NCBI GenBank assembly: GCA_021781535.1
Contig: JAJXWO010000012.1
Span: 1 to 64,000, forward strand
Direction: 5' to 3'
DNA from: Deltaproteobacteria bacterium
Lineage (GTDB): Bacteria > Desulfobacterota > Desulfuromonadia > Geobacterales > Pseudopelobacteraceae
DNA: 64,000 bases
The notes beneath the pieces are model-generated. The model was given only the letters and a program-made list of their open reading frames with translations, was not told the DNA's origin and ran no database searches. Positions 29,720 to 39,999 of the stretch are shown here, one piece after another (position 1 is the first letter of the stretch; each line of letters opens with the position of its first letter). A program made the translations under genes and the position numbers.

Positions 29720-30929
29720 ACGACCCGTCGTTCTTGCCACAATTCTTTGCCGAATACATCGCCTCGTCGATCCGTTTGACAAACGGGATCAATTCTTATC
29801 CGGGCCGGTAACTGCCGCCGCCGATACTTATGGTCATATGGCACCGTTCTCCCGAGGCTGTCGTAAATTCCCGCTCCGCAAAAGCTCGACGCAATCGTTC
29901 GGCAACAACCTGTGATTCATCAGGAATCGTTTCCGGGAATATCACGATGAATTCCTCGCCACCATAACGATAGGCGGAGTCGGAACCGCGAATCTCCGTC
30001 CTGATGACCTCCGCCAGTCCCGCCAGCACTGTCGGCAGATTGTCGACAACAATAAGTTTATCGCCCGGCGCACATTCCATTGAATCGCGTAATTTTGCAA
30101 AAAAAGATTCCAGAGCTATATCCTGAACGGTTATTATTGCATTACCGACCCGGGAAAACTCCAGCAAGTCGGTCACCAGTTCATCGCCATGTCGCAAAGC
30201 ACTGCCGATCCCCTCGAAATAGCCCTGTTGCTCTTCGGTCAGCACCGGTTCAAGTTCTTCACGAAGAAAATCTGCATAGTTGCGTACGGCGCGAAGCGGT
30301 GCACGAATATCATGTGAAGCAACAAAGGCATATTGCGACAGCTCCTCGTTCGCCTGCTCCAAAATCGCAGCCTTCGCCACCAGCTCGCCATGCGCCTCCC
30401 TTAACTCTGCCGTGCGCAGGCGTACCAACCCCTCCAGATTGTCACGATACGTTTTCAAATCAGTTTCAGCCTGTTTACGAGCGGTAATATCCTGCAATGT
30501 TTCGATTACGTCGATCATGCGGCCGTTTGCATCGGTGATAGGAGAGGCCGTAAAAAAAAGCCAGACACCATCCTTTCCCATATCCGGGAAAAAATCTTCA
30601 GATTCATACGCTCCTTCAATAGTGCAGGAGCGGCGCCAGATATTGCTGTAGCGTCGATTTATTTCCTCGTCAGAAGCACCGGACATGATCAGATCAGCCA
30701 TGAGCGGGCGCTCCAAGGGATAAAATGCTTTCCAGGCCTGTCTGGTTCCAATTACTTCATCGGAGTCCAATCCGGTAATATGCTCACAGGCGCGATTCCA
30801 GAGGATAACCGTATTAGTTTCATTGATAACAAAGGTTGGGATCGGGCTTCCCTGTAACAGGTGACAGACTCTCGCCTGTTCATAAACCCGGCACATGCTT
30901 GCAGATCCTTCCGAGATCGCTTGTTTCAT
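29720..30929 (-). pseudogene. Broken sensor kinase fused to half a GGDEF domain
   Basis: From the ATG at 30929 (GAGG upstream) the frame encodes a PAS domain (SPIPTFVINETNTVILWNRA), a PAC segment, a coiled coil and a HisKA dimerisation domain with phospho-acceptor His (FVASHDIRAPLRAVRNYADF). The kinase then stops being recognisable at NLPTVLA, just before its ATP-binding domain, and joins LAEVIRTEIRGSDSAYRYGG, the middle of a GGDEF domain with a GGEEF motif. The Mg-binding first half of GGDEF is missing. After SIGGGSYRPG there is an in-frame TAA, and the domain's tail (KRIDEAMYSAKNCGKND) continues in frame after it. So both enzymatic domains are incomplete and the reading frame is interrupted. 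A residual PAS-HisKA polypeptide may still be made. Confidence 0.85.
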
Positions 30930-31034
30930 GATGAGCCTCGTGATATCGTAGTCTCCTATATTGTTGGCATGCCCCAGACGTAGTTTTGTTGCCTCGTGCC
31001 ACCAGCTCTGTACACAATTGAACGGATGCACCTA

Positions 31035-31063
31035 TTGCTTTTATAGAACAGCAGTATATACTG
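31035..31063 (+). promoter_or_regulatory. Candidate uvrB promoter with palindrome
   Basis: TTGCTT (31035-31040), a 16-bp spacer and TATACT (31057-31062) form a promoter-like pair. The 12-bp perfect palindrome CAGTATATACTG (31052-31063) covers the -10 and could be an operator. It is not the usual LexA box, and no good ribosome site precedes the uvrB ATG. Confidence 0.4.
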
Positions 31064-31075
31064 ACATACCATATT

Positions 31076-33091
31076 ATGACAACCTTCAATCTCACAACTA
31101 CCTACACTCCCCGCGGCGACCAGCCACAGGCTATCACGGAGCTGACCGAGGGAATCGAACGGGGCGACCGCCACCAGACCCTGCTTGGGGTTACCGGCTC
31201 AGGCAAGACCTTCACCGTCGCCAACGTTATCGCACGCACCGGCCGACCTGCGCTGGTGCTGGCTCCCAACAAGACTCTGGCGGCGCAGCTTTACGGCGAG
31301 TTCAAGGAGCTTTTTCCGGATAATGCCGTCGAGTATTTTGTTTCTTACTACGACTACTATCAGCCGGAAGCCTATATCCCGTCCAGCGATACCTTTATTG
31401 AAAAAGATTCTGCCATCAACGACGAAATTGACAAGATGCGTCATTCGGCAACGCGCAGCCTGCTGACACGGCGCGATGTCATTATCGTTGCTTCGGTGTC
31501 CTGCATTTACGGCATCGGTTCACCCGCCGCATATCAAGCCATGCACATCTTCTTTCATCAAGGGGACGAATACGGTCGCGACGAGCTGCTCAAGAAACTA
31601 ATTGAGATACAGTACGAACGTAATGACACGGATTTCCATCGCGGTACATTCCGGGTGCGGGGTGATGTTATAGAAATTTTCCCTGCTTATGACAGTGAAC
31701 GGGCGCTCCGGATCGAATTTTTCGGTGATGGGGTTGAGGCCATCAGCGAAATTGATCCTCTTCGAGGGATCGTACTGCAAAAACTCTCCAAGTGCTCCAT
31801 TTATCCCGCCTCGCATTATGTCTCCACACGGGAAACCCTGGAACGGGCGGTGGAGCAGATTCGGGTCGATCTGGCGGAGCGGATCAGCTATTTTCGCGAA
31901 CGGAACATGCTGCTGGAAGAACAACGTATCGAGCAGCGCACCTTTTATGATATTGAAATGATGGAGGAGATGGGATTCTGCCACGGTATAGAAAACTATT
32001 CGCGCTACTTTGATGGTCGTCTGCCGGGTGAAGCCCCGTACACCCTCATCGACTACTTTCCGGATGACTTTGTACTCTTTGTGGACGAGTCCCATATCAC
32101 CATCCCCCAGACCGGAGCCATGTACCGGGGTGACCGCTCGCGCAAGGAAACATTGGTCAACTACGGGTTTCGCCTGCCTGCAGCGCTTGATAACAGGCCA
32201 CTCAATTTTCAGGAATTCCAGGCCCGCATCCGGCAGGCAGTCTACGTCTCGGCAACTCCGGCCGACTATGAGCTTGAGTCGAGTGGCGGAGTATTTGTCG
32301 AACAGGTCATCCGTCCCACCGGGTTGGTTGATCCGGTTATCGAGGTGCGCCCGGCAACGGCAAAGGGAGACGGATTCGGCCAGGTAGACGACCTCCTTCA
32401 TGAAGTACGCGAGACTGTTGCCCGTGGTGAACGGGTCCTGGTAACAACCCTGACCAAACGAATGGCCGAAGAGCTGACGAACTATTATCGTGAATTGGGA
32501 GTCCGGATCAAATATCTCCATTCAGACATCGTTACCATTGAACGTATGCAGATTATTCGTGACCTGCGCTTAGGGGAATTCGACGTGCTGGTCGGCATCA
32601 ACCTGTTGCGTGAGGGTCTGGATCTGCCTGAGGTCTCTCTGGTTGCCATTCTTGATGCCGACAAAGAGGGGTTCCTCCGTTCGCAACGGTCATTGATCCA
32701 GACCTGTGGTCGTGCCGCCCGCAATATCAATGGCAGGGTACTGATGTATGGCGATATCGTGACCCGTTCCATGCAGGCCTGTATCGATGAAACCGGGCGG
32801 CGCAGAACCAGACAGCTCGACTACAATGAAGAACACGGCATTACACCAGAAACAGTTAAAAAAGGGTTGCGCAGTATTCTTGAGTCGATTGAGGAGAAGG
32901 ACTATGTCACGCAGCCGGCTGTAATCGCCGAGGCAGGAGTGGAATACATCGCACCGAAAGATATCCCGAAACGTGTTAAAAAGCTCCGCAAGGAGATGCT
33001 GGCGGCGGCGAAAGAACTGAACTTCGAAAAAGCGGCCGAGCTTCGCGATCAGGTAAAAAGGTTGGAAACGATGGAGCTGGCGTTGCGGTGA
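31076..33091 (+). CDS. uvrB: UvrABC excinuclease subunit B
   Basis: UvrB verifies DNA damage loaded by UvrA and directs UvrC incision in nucleotide excision repair. The 671-residue protein has Walker A GVTGSGKT, the beta-hairpin region [21 protein letters not shown], the helicase motif [29 protein letters not shown] and a C-terminal UVR domain ([15 protein letters not shown]). Length is normal. The stop TGA overlaps the GTG of the next gene by 4 bases (GTGA), coupling it to the MutY-like gene. Confidence 0.98.
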   Translation: MTTFNLTTTYTPRGDQPQAITELTEGIERGDRHQTLLGVTGSGKTFTVANVIARTGRPALVLAPNKTLAAQLYGEFKELFPDNAVEYFVSYYDYYQPEAYIPSSDTFIEKDSAINDEIDKMRHSATRSLLTRRDVIIVASVSCIYGIGSPAAYQAMHIFFHQGDEYGRDELLKKLIEIQYERNDTDFHRGTFRVRGDVIEIFPAYDSERALRIEFFGDGVEAISEIDPLRGIVLQKLSKCSIYPASHYVSTRETLERAVEQIRVDLAERISYFRERNMLLEEQRIEQRTFYDIEMMEEMGFCHGIENYSRYFDGRLPGEAPYTLIDYFPDDFVLFVDESHITIPQTGAMYRGDRSRKETLVNYGFRLPAALDNRPLNFQEFQARIRQAVYVSATPADYELESSGGVFVEQVIRPTGLVDPVIEVRPATAKGDGFGQVDDLLHEVRETVARGERVLVTTLTKRMAEELTNYYRELGVRIKYLHSDIVTIERMQIIRDLRLGEFDVLVGINLLREGLDLPEVSLVAILDADKEGFLRSQRSLIQTCGRAARNINGRVLMYGDIVTRSMQACIDETGRRRTRQLDYNEEHGITPETVKKGLRSILESIEEKDYVTQPAVIAEAGVEYIAPKDIPKRVKKLRKEMLAAAKELNFEKAAELRDQVKRLETMELALR

Positions 33092-33957
33092 AACCGCTGA
33101 CACCCGCATATCTGACGAGTATCCATTGCAGGACGAAGGTGCTCCCCCCACAGGTCATCGGCGCTTTTCGCGCGATGGTCTACACCTATCACCGTGCTCA
33201 TCCCCGCCCGATGCCGTGGCGCGAAACCGATGACCCGTACCGGATTTTGGTGTCGGAAATAATGCTGCAGCAGACGCAGGTAGAGCGGGTAAGGCTCAAA
33301 TATGCCGAATTTATACGTGCTTTCCCGACCGTGCAGACGTTGGCAGACGCACTGTTGTCTGATGTACTGCATGTCTGGCAGGGGCTGGGCTACAACCGCC
33401 GGGCTCTGTATCTGAAGCGCTGCTCCGAAATGATCGCCACCCAATATGCAGGCTGCTTTCCTCACACTCCCGTGGAACTTCAGACGTTGCCAGGAATCGG
33501 CCCCTACACTGCCCGTGCCGTAGCGGCCTTTGCGTATGGTATAGCCGAGCCATTGATCGAGACCAACATACGTACCATTTTTATCCACTTTTTTTTTCAT
33601 GGCTGTGAAAAGGTTTCCGACAGCAGGATCATGCCGTTGGTCGCGGCGACTCTTGACCGGGATAATCCTCGCGAATGGTATTATGGGCTGATGGATTATG
33701 GGGCCATGCTCAAACAGGCCCATACCAATCCGGGGCGTCGCAGCAGTCACCACACACAGCAGAGCCCTTTTGAAGGTTCCAACAGGCAGATGCGCAGTCG
33801 GCTATTACGGGAGATAATGGTACAGCCGGGAATAACACGGGAAGAATTGATCAGGATTGTGGCAGCAGGTCATGAAGCCGTGGAACGGAATCTTGATGCG
33901 TTGCAGCAGGAGGGATTTCTGTTTAAGCAGGGCGATTGCTTCAGAATAGCAGGATAA
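33088..33957 (+). CDS. MutY-like adenine glycosylase without Fe-S cluster
   Basis: A 289-residue HhH-GPD glycosylase. MutY features are [17 protein letters not shown], the catalytic Glu in [23 protein letters not shown] and the helix-hairpin-helix [12 protein letters not shown]. The Asp of MutY's LDGNV is replaced by Glu (IETNIR). The four cysteines of the 4Fe-4S loop are absent; that position reads [21 protein letters not shown]. The C-terminal NUDIX-like domain that recognises 8-oxoG is missing, and a small winged-helix-like tail is present instead. It is therefore a divergent subgroup that may remove A opposite 8-oxoG or act on another mismatch. It is coupled to uvrB, which supports a DNA-repair role. 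Confidence 0.85.
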   Translation: MKPLTPAYLTSIHCRTKVLPPQVIGAFRAMVYTYHRAHPRPMPWRETDDPYRILVSEIMLQQTQVERVRLKYAEFIRAFPTVQTLADALLSDVLHVWQGLGYNRRALYLKRCSEMIATQYAGCFPHTPVELQTLPGIGPYTARAVAAFAYGIAEPLIETNIRTIFIHFFFHGCEKVSDSRIMPLVAATLDRDNPREWYYGLMDYGAMLKQAHTNPGRRSSHHTQQSPFEGSNRQMRSRLLREIMVQPGITREELIRIVAAGHEAVERNLDALQQEGFLFKQGDCFRIAG

Positions 33958-33958
33958 A

Positions 33959-33990
33959 ACAAGGGGGGCAGTGTGGCATGCCCCCCTTGT
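33959..33990. terminator. Bidirectional terminator-like hairpin
   Basis: ACAAGGGGGGCA (33959-33970) and TGCCCCCCTTGT (33979-33990) form a perfect 12-bp stem with an 8-nt loop. It sits between the convergent glycosylase and cytochrome genes and probably ends both transcripts, although T-runs are short. Confidence 0.75.
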
Positions 33991-34017
33991 CAGCCATTAC
34001 TCAAAAGATCACGCAGC

Positions 34018-34296
34018 TTATTTCTTGTGGCACTCTTTGCATTTCGTCGGGCCCATCTTCATTTCAGTGTGGCACCCTTTGCAGTTCTTGTGAGCCCAAT
34101 CCTTGCCGAATCCGGCGATTTTGCCAGGGGCGCCTTCATGGCATTTTTTGCAATCTTTCAGTTTTTCCTGATGCATCTTGTGGGGAAAGGATACCGTACC
34201 AAAGGATGCCGGCAACTCTATTACATCGGCTGCAAAGGCTGCTCCGGCAAAAGCGGTTACCGCAAACATTGCTACTACTGCGCTGATCTTTTTCAT
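34018..34296 (-). CDS. Periplasmic triheme cytochrome c7 (PpcA-like)
   Basis: A 92-residue precursor with a signal peptide ending AGAAFA (about residue 22). The mature part has three CXXCH haem sites (CKKCH, CKGCH, CKECH) and conserved axial histidines (FPHKMHQEKLKD), many Lys, and the VIELPASFGTVSFPHKMH start typical of PpcA-type cytochrome c7. In Geobacter these shuttle electrons across the periplasm to outer-membrane conduits during metal or electrode reduction. It is a single gene with its own promoter. Which of the five usual paralogues it corresponds to cannot be said. Confidence 0.95.
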   Translation of the reverse strand: MKKISAVVAMFAVTAFAGAAFAADVIELPASFGTVSFPHKMHQEKLKDCKKCHEGAPGKIAGFGKDWAHKNCKGCHTEMKMGPTKCKECHKK

Positions 34297-34352
34297 CTGA
34301 TTTTCTCCTTGTTGGTTTATTTCTGCGCTATAACGCAGACGTAATTTTTTTA

Positions 34353-34380
34353 ATTATGTCCTAATTTTCCCTTTTGTCAA
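34353..34380 (-). promoter_or_regulatory. Promoter of the cytochrome c7 gene
   Basis: On the minus strand TTGACA (34375-34380), a 16-bp spacer and CATAAT (34353-34358) are near consensus. The 5' leader has a CTGCG/CGCAG hairpin and the gene has a good AAGGAG. The remaining AT-rich DNA to 34604 separates it from divergent gspG; no RNA or ORF is seen there. Confidence 0.7.
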
Positions 34381-34604
34381 TGATTTAGCATATTGAATAC
34401 CAATCCGCAATAATAATTGTAACTACTTATAAATATTTGATAAAATAATTTATACTGAAAAACATGGCGGAATCTTATGCCGCAATTGAAGCGTAGCTAA
34501 ACGTATTTGAAGCAATCGTCAATACCGAAAGAGCTTGCCATACAGTTGATCAATTGAGTAAACTTTAAAAGCTATATCAATTTACGCAGGGGGAATACAT
34601 CAAC

Positions 34605-35045
34605 ATGCAGATTGTAAAAAATAGAAAAGGTTTTACGTTGATTGAGATCATGGTTGTAATTGTCATACTGGCGCTGTTGGCGGCACTGGTCGCTCCAAAG
34701 CTGATGGGGCGCGCTGATGATGCCAAGATCACCGATGCACATGTACAGATCAAAAACATCGAGACCGCTCTCAAGCTTTACAAGCTTGACAACGGGAACT
34801 ATCCGACTACGGAGCAGGGGCTGAGCGCACTTGTTACAAAGCCGACTGTTGGCGTGATACCGAAAAGCTACAAGGAAGATGGCTATCTGGAGAAAAAAAC
34901 GATTCCCAAGGACCCATGGGGCAACGACTACCTGTACCTTTCCCCGGGAGAACACGGCGACTACGATCTCTACTCCTACGGCTCTGATGGCGCCAAAGGG
35001 GGGGAAGGGAAGAATGCCGATATCACCAGTTGGGAGACCAAATAA
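34605..35045 (+). CDS. gspG: Type II secretion major pseudopilin GspG (OxpG-like)
   Basis: A 146-residue type II secretion pseudopilin. The prepilin-peptidase site is [24 protein letters not shown] with Glu5, followed by the GspG domain with [26 protein letters not shown] and the C-terminal calcium-site region. GspG forms the short pseudopilus of the type II system, which in Geobacter secretes surface enzymes (OxpG). No other gsp genes are nearby. Its AGGGGG ribosome site is strong. Divergent from the cytochrome gene. Confidence 0.93.
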   Translation: MQIVKNRKGFTLIEIMVVIVILALLAALVAPKLMGRADDAKITDAHVQIKNIETALKLYKLDNGNYPTTEQGLSALVTKPTVGVIPKSYKEDGYLEKKTIPKDPWGNDYLYLSPGEHGDYDLYSYGSDGAKGGEGKNADITSWETK

Positions 35046-35067
35046 TAAAATATTTCGCACAATATGG

Positions 35068-35095
35068 TTGATATTTTATAAATCTGCGCTATAGT
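35068..35095 (+). promoter_or_regulatory. Promoter of ppdK
   Basis: TTGATA (35068-35073), a 16-bp spacer and TATAGT (35090-35095) are near consensus. The leader to the ppdK ATG is about 90 nt; the ribosome site is AAAGAGGAGG. Confidence 0.6.
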
Positions 35096-35188
35096 CTGAT
35101 CCTCTAAACTATTATTTTAATTATGAATAAATGTTTTTAGTGCCTGTAAAGCACACATGAATCATCTACGAAAGAGGAGGCGGTACAA

Positions 35189-37840
35189 ATGGCGCAGAAG
35201 TTTGTGTATTTCTTTGGTAATGGTCAGGCTGAAGGTCGGGCCGATATGAAAAATCTTCTGGGAGGCAAAGGAGCCAATCTGGCCGAAATGTCCAGTATCG
35301 GACTTCCGGTTCCGCCCGGATTCACTCTGAGTACGGAAGTATGTACCGAGTTTTACAAAAACAACAGTAATTACCCCGACGCGCTGGCGGCAGAAGTTGC
35401 CACCCACCTTTCTCAGGTTGAAGCTCTGATGGGCCGGAAGTTCGGCGATCCCCAAAACCCCCTGCTGGTTTCAGTCCGTTCCGGTGCCCGGGCTTCCATG
35501 CCGGGCATGATGGACACCGTCCTGAATCTTGGCCTCAATGACACCACGGTGCAGGGCATTATTGCCCAGAGCGGTGATGAACGTTTTGCTTACGATGCCT
35601 ACCGTCGTTTTGTCCAGATGTATTCCGATGTTGTCATGGGGATGGACAAACACTCCCTTGAACACCTGCTGGAGCAAAAAAAGGAAGAGCGTGGCGTTCA
35701 CCTCGATACGGAGTTGAGCGCTGAAGACTGGAAGGGTCTGGTTGGCGCATTCAAAGCCAAAATAAAGGAAGAGCTCGGAGTAGCGTTCCCTGAAGATCCG
35801 CAGGATCAATTATGGGGAGCGATCGGCGCTGTGTTCGGTTCGTGGATGAATCAACGCGCTATCACCTACCGCCGTCTGAATAATATCCCGGCTGAATGGG
35901 GCACCGCCGTCAATGTCCAGTCAATGGTCTATGGAAACATGGGTGATGATTGTGCCACCGGTGTGGCATTTACCCGCGACCCCTCTACCGGTGAAAATTA
36001 TTTCTATGGAGAATACCTGGTAAATGCCCAGGGTGAAGATGTCGTTGCCGGCATTCGCACTCCGCAACCGATCAACCGCGCCAAAGCCACGACGTTGCCC
36101 CCGATGGAAGAGGTAATGCCGGAGTGCTACCAGCAGTTGGCTTCCATCCGGTCAATCCTCGAAAAACATTACAAGGATATGCAGGACATAGAGTTCACGA
36201 TTGAAAAAGGCAAGCTCTTCATGCTGCAAACCCGTAATGGCAAGCGAACCGCGCCTGCCGCCATCAAAATTGCGGTGGATATGGTTGCCGAAGGACTGAT
36301 TGATGAGAAAACAGCCGTAAAACGTGTAGCTCCCGAGCAGCTTGATCAGCTGCTGCACCCGTCTCTTGATCCCAAAGCGGTAAAAAATATTATTGCCAAA
36401 GGATTGCCGGCATCTCCAGGGGCAGTCTCAGGCACAGTTGTATTTACCGCAGATGAGGCCGAATCTGAAGCGAAAACCGGCCGTAAAGTGATTCTCGTGC
36501 GGGTTGAAACGTCACCTGAGGACATCCACGGCATGCACGCTGCCCAGGGGATTCTGACTGCTCGCGGTGGCATGACATCGCATGCAGCGGTTGTTGCCCG
36601 AGGCATGGGCAAGTGCTGTGTCGCCGGCTGCGGAGATATCAAAGTTGATTATGCCAACCATTGCTTCACTGCCAAAAACGGCGTTGTTGTCAAAAAAGGG
36701 GAGATGATCACGCTTGATGGCACAAATGGTGAGGTCATGCTGGGTGAGGTTCCAACCGTAACAGCCCAATTAACCGGCGATTTCAACACACTGATGGGGT
36801 GGGTGGATGGTCTCCGTCGCCTGAAGGTGCGGGCCAATGCCGATACGCCGCATGATGCAAAAGTGGCCCGGCAGTTCGGGGCCGAAGGGATCGGCCTCTG
36901 CCGCACCGAGCATATGTTTTTTGATGCTGAGCGGATCGCTGCCGTGCGTGAGATGATTCTGTCCGAAGATGTCGAAGGGCGTGAACTTGCCCTGGCCAAG
37001 ATCCTCCCGATGCAAAAAAGCGACTTCATCGGCCTGTTCCGCGAAATGAAAGGGCTGCCGGTGACCATTCGCCTGCTCGACCCGCCACTGCACGAGTTCC
37101 TGCCGCAGGAAGACAAGGATATCGAGGAGCTGTGCAAAACCATGAAGGTGCCGGTCAGCGCCCTCAAACACAAAATCGAGTCGCTGCACGAGTTCAACCC
37201 GATGCTGGGACACCGCGGCTGCCGCCTCGGCATCACCTATCCGGAAATTTACAATATGCAGGTCACCGCCATCATGGAAGCTGCCTGCGAACTGGTCAAA
37301 AATGAAGGCTTCAGCATCGTTCCGGAGATCATGATTCCGCTGATCGCTACAGCCAAGGAGTTATCGGTCCTCAAACAGAATGCCGTGGCCATCTGCGACG
37401 AAACCATCGCCCGTTATGGTGTCAAGGTCGAGTACCTCATCGGCACGATGATCGAGCTGCCGCGTGCCGCTCTGACCGCCGACGAAATTGCGGTCGAGGC
37501 CGAGTTCTTCTCTTTCGGCACCAATGACCTGACCCAGACAACGTTCGGCCTGTCGCGTGACGATGCCGGCAAGTTCCTGCCATTTTATGTCGACAACAAT
37601 ATCCTCCCGGAAGATCCTTTCGTCTCTCTTGATCAGAATGGTGTCGGCAAACTGGTCAAGATGGCATGCGAACTGGGACGCACCACCCGCCCGGGCATCA
37701 AGCTCGGCATCTGCGGTGAGCATGGCGGCGACCCATCGTCAGTCATTTTCTGCCACAACGCCGGGCTCGATTATGTCTCCTGTTCGCCGTTCCGGGTTCC
37801 GATTGCTCGGCTGGCTGCGGCTCATGCGGTTCTGGGATAG
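35189..37840 (+). CDS. ppdK: Pyruvate, phosphate dikinase
   Basis: PPDK reversibly converts pyruvate, ATP and phosphate to PEP, AMP and PPi; in anaerobes growing on acetate it supports gluconeogenesis. The 883-residue protein has the N-terminal ATP-grasp domain ([53 protein letters not shown]), the phosphohistidine swivel domain with [16 protein letters not shown] (His465) and the C-terminal PEP barrel ([32 protein letters not shown] with the catalytic Cys). Full length. No regulatory protein gene is adjacent. A bidirectional terminator follows. Confidence 0.98.
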   Translation: MAQKFVYFFGNGQAEGRADMKNLLGGKGANLAEMSSIGLPVPPGFTLSTEVCTEFYKNNSNYPDALAAEVATHLSQVEALMGRKFGDPQNPLLVSVRSGARASMPGMMDTVLNLGLNDTTVQGIIAQSGDERFAYDAYRRFVQMYSDVVMGMDKHSLEHLLEQKKEERGVHLDTELSAEDWKGLVGAFKAKIKEELGVAFPEDPQDQLWGAIGAVFGSWMNQRAITYRRLNNIPAEWGTAVNVQSMVYGNMGDDCATGVAFTRDPSTGENYFYGEYLVNAQGEDVVAGIRTPQPINRAKATTLPPMEEVMPECYQQLASIRSILEKHYKDMQDIEFTIEKGKLFMLQTRNGKRTAPAAIKIAVDMVAEGLIDEKTAVKRVAPEQLDQLLHPSLDPKAVKNIIAKGLPASPGAVSGTVVFTADEAESEAKTGRKVILVRVETSPEDIHGMHAAQGILTARGGMTSHAAVVARGMGKCCVAGCGDIKVDYANHCFTAKNGVVVKKGEMITLDGTNGEVMLGEVPTVTAQLTGDFNTLMGWVDGLRRLKVRANADTPHDAKVARQFGAEGIGLCRTEHMFFDAERIAAVREMILSEDVEGRELALAKILPMQKSDFIGLFREMKGLPVTIRLLDPPLHEFLPQEDKDIEELCKTMKVPVSALKHKIESLHEFNPMLGHRGCRLGITYPEIYNMQVTAIMEAACELVKNEGFSIVPEIMIPLIATAKELSVLKQNAVAICDETIARYGVKVEYLIGTMIELPRAALTADEIAVEAEFFSFGTNDLTQTTFGLSRDDAGKFLPFYVDNNILPEDPFVSLDQNGVGKLVKMACELGRTTRPGIKLGICGEHGGDPSSVIFCHNAGLDYVSCSPFRVPIARLAAAHAVLG

Positions 37841-37880
37841 GAAGATTCAGATCATATAACGTTTTCCAACATCACATAAA

Positions 37881-37927
37881 AAGTCCGTTCATCCCTGCAA
37901 TGGCAGTGGCCGAACGGACTTTTTTTA
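37881..37927. terminator. Bidirectional terminator between ppdK and cbiL
   Basis: AAGTCCGTTC (37881-37890) and GAACGGACTT (37912-37921) form a 10-bp stem, flanked by A-run on the left and T-run on the right, so it serves both convergent genes. Confidence 0.85.
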
Positions 37928-37963
37928 TTTTGTTTTCGCGAGGTTAATTGAGAATGGAGGAGA

Positions 37964-38662
37964 TCACTTGATAATCAGCAGCGACAGATAATCCGGCGAA
38001 TGGGCAGCAATCTGGCTGAATTCGGTCAACACCCGCTGACGGGGAGAGCCCACCCGCTCGACAAAGACAGTGGTTTGTTCCTTGCCGGTTTTACGGAGAA
38101 GATCCATAATCACCGGGAAAAGCGGTTTTACCTTCAGCAGCACGACTGTTTCATATGTTTCCAAAGCAGCTTGTATCTGCTCTATCCCCGCCGTGGCCGG
38201 TATCACAACCATCTTTTCATCCCCTTCCACCAGCGGGATGGCCGCCTGGGCAGCTGCGGCATTGATACTCGATATGCCGGGAACGATTTCAACCGGGATC
38301 AACGGCCATTGTTCGCGCAGGATGCGCAGCAGGTAGATGAAGGTTGAATAGAACAGCGGATCGCCGATAGTAATGAAGGCGACAGAGCGCCCCCTCTCCG
38401 CATGAGCTGCAATCAGTGCTGCCGCCTCCTGCCAGGCGGGAATCAGGCGTGACCGGTCGGAGGTCATCGGAAACTGGTGAATGATAATTTCCTGGCGGCT
38501 CTCGTCGATGAATTCCCGGATCGTACTCAGGGCGACACTGGCTTCGGATGGATTTGAGACCGGAGCCAGGATCACATCGACACTCCGCAGAATCCGTTCA
38601 GCCTTTCGGGTCAGCAGTTCCGGGTCTCCCGGTCCGACCCCGACGGCGTACACTGAGCTCAC
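37964..38662 (-). CDS. cbiL: Precorrin-2/cobalt-factor II C20-methyltransferase
   Basis: CbiL/CobI adds the C-20 methyl to the corrin precursor using SAM in cobalamin synthesis. The 232-residue tetrapyrrole methylase has VGVGPGDPELLTRKAERIL, ITIGDPLFYSTF, PVEIVPGISSINAAAAQA and VVLLKVKP, all family motifs. A GTG start at 38662 shares its G with the upstream TAG stop, so it is translationally coupled to the preceding cobalamin gene. Other cob/cbi genes are not in the window; aerobic or anaerobic route is not decided by this gene alone. Confidence 0.93.
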   Translation of the reverse strand: MSSVYAVGVGPGDPELLTRKAERILRSVDVILAPVSNPSEASVALSTIREFIDESRQEIIIHQFPMTSDRSRLIPAWQEAAALIAAHAERGRSVAFITIGDPLFYSTFIYLLRILREQWPLIPVEIVPGISSINAAAAQAAIPLVEGDEKMVVIPATAGIEQIQAALETYETVVLLKVKPLFPVIMDLLRKTGKEQTTVFVERVGSPRQRVLTEFSQIAAHSPDYLSLLIIK

Positions 38663-39879
38663 TATTCACCACCCTTGCGGGCGGAAATCACGTAAACCGG
38701 GTTCTGGGCTTCAAACATCTTGTATTCGGTCAGGGCACGGGTTTTGGCAACATTGATACACGTTGCCTCAACGGCAAAACCATGGTCTTCAAGAAACTCC
38801 ACCGCCCTGGTGAGGGTATCTAGAGTCACGGCATTGATCACCACCACTCCGTCAGGCTTCAGTCGCTGGGAGATGACGTCGATGATCTCATCCAGCTTGC
38901 CGCCGGCCCCGCCGATGAAGACGCGGTCGGGGTCAGGAAGATCATCCAGCCCATCCGGCGCGTACGCCTCAATCAGTTTAATATTGCGCGTGCAGAATTT
39001 CTTCAGATTTTCATTGATGAATCCGACGCATTGCTGGTTCTTTTCCACGGCAAAAATGCGGCCGTCAGGCATCAGGTTGGAGGCTTCGATCGATACGGAA
39101 CAGCTTCCTGCGCCGATGTCCCAGAGGACCAGATCATCCTGCAACTGGAGCTTAGCCAGGGTGACCGCCCGTACTTCCTGCTTGGTAATCAGTTTTTTCG
39201 AGGTATGGAACTCTTCATCATCAATGCCGATCAGTGGATAATGAACGAGGTTCGGCTCATAGGTGCGAATCAGAATCAGAATATTCAGCTCGGACGCTTC
39301 GATATCCTGGAGCCCGCGTACGGTTGTCTTGGTAAATTTCTCGCACGGCATACCCAGGTCTTCGCAAAGCCAGGCTTCGTAGCCTTCGGCACCCCGCTCT
39401 ATCAGTTCGGCGGCAATGGCGGCCGGAGTATTTATCTTGTCGGTCAGAACGCAGGCTTTTTCGGCGGCAATAATCTTATCTATCGCCTGATTCATGCCGC
39501 GGCCATGCACCGATACAAAAATACCGTCATCCCACGGCTCCTTGATCCGGGCAAAGGCGTACTGCATGCTGGTTACATTGGGGAAGATCTCGATGCGTTC
39601 TTTAGGGAGATTGCGCAGCAGGAAGCGGGAAATGCCAAAAAAGGTCGGATCCCCCGACGCAAGAAGCACCACGCGCTGATCGGTCTTTTTGAGAAAATCG
39701 ATCAGCTCCGGGAGGCTGCCAAGCTCTCTTTTCTCACCGGTAAAATTTGGAAAGATTTCCAAGTGCCGCTGGTGGCCGATCATGATGTCGGCCTTGTCGA
39801 TAATATCCAGCGCCTTGGCCGGGAAGCCATCCCAACCGGTAAAACCGGCTCCTATCAGATAAATCGTTTGTTGCGCCAT
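38662..39879 (-). CDS. cobL: Precorrin-6Y C5,15-methyltransferase/decarboxylase (CbiE-CbiT fusion)
   Basis: A 405-residue fused enzyme for two methylations and C12 acetate decarboxylation of the corrin ring. The N-terminal CbiE tetrapyrrole-methylase domain (about 1-205) has YLIGAGFTGWDGFPAKAL, VVLLASGDPTFFGISRFL and VSVHGRG. The C-terminal CbiT domain (about 215-400) has the SAM loop VLWDIGAGSCSVSIEAS and FIGGAGGKLDEI. The ATG at 39879 has AAGG 9 nt upstream. It forms a two-gene unit with cbiL. Confidence 0.94.
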   Translation of the reverse strand: MAQQTIYLIGAGFTGWDGFPAKALDIIDKADIMIGHQRHLEIFPNFTGEKRELGSLPELIDFLKKTDQRVVLLASGDPTFFGISRFLLRNLPKERIEIFPNVTSMQYAFARIKEPWDDGIFVSVHGRGMNQAIDKIIAAEKACVLTDKINTPAAIAAELIERGAEGYEAWLCEDLGMPCEKFTKTTVRGLQDIEASELNILILIRTYEPNLVHYPLIGIDDEEFHTSKKLITKQEVRAVTLAKLQLQDDLVLWDIGAGSCSVSIEASNLMPDGRIFAVEKNQQCVGFINENLKKFCTRNIKLIEAYAPDGLDDLPDPDRVFIGGAGGKLDEIIDVISQRLKPDGVVVINAVTLDTLTRAVEFLEDHGFAVEATCINVAKTRALTEYKMFEAQNPVYVISARKGGE

Positions 39880-39999
39880 TATTTGTACCTTATCTTGATA
39901 ATTTTGTAGTATTTCTGCAAACTATAGCATTCACCCAACCAAAAATCATCAGATTACTTTGACAATTCCTTACCGTCTCAAAACGGGGCGGCACTGTTT

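Noticed and set aside
31598-32521. 307-codon minus-strand ORF inside uvrB
   Set aside because: Antisense to conserved uvrB motifs; no start context and no family resemblance.
34024-34090. TGGCACTCTTTGC-like sigma-54 motifs
   Set aside because: They are the reverse complement of the CXXCH haem codons inside the cytochrome gene and have wrong spacing.
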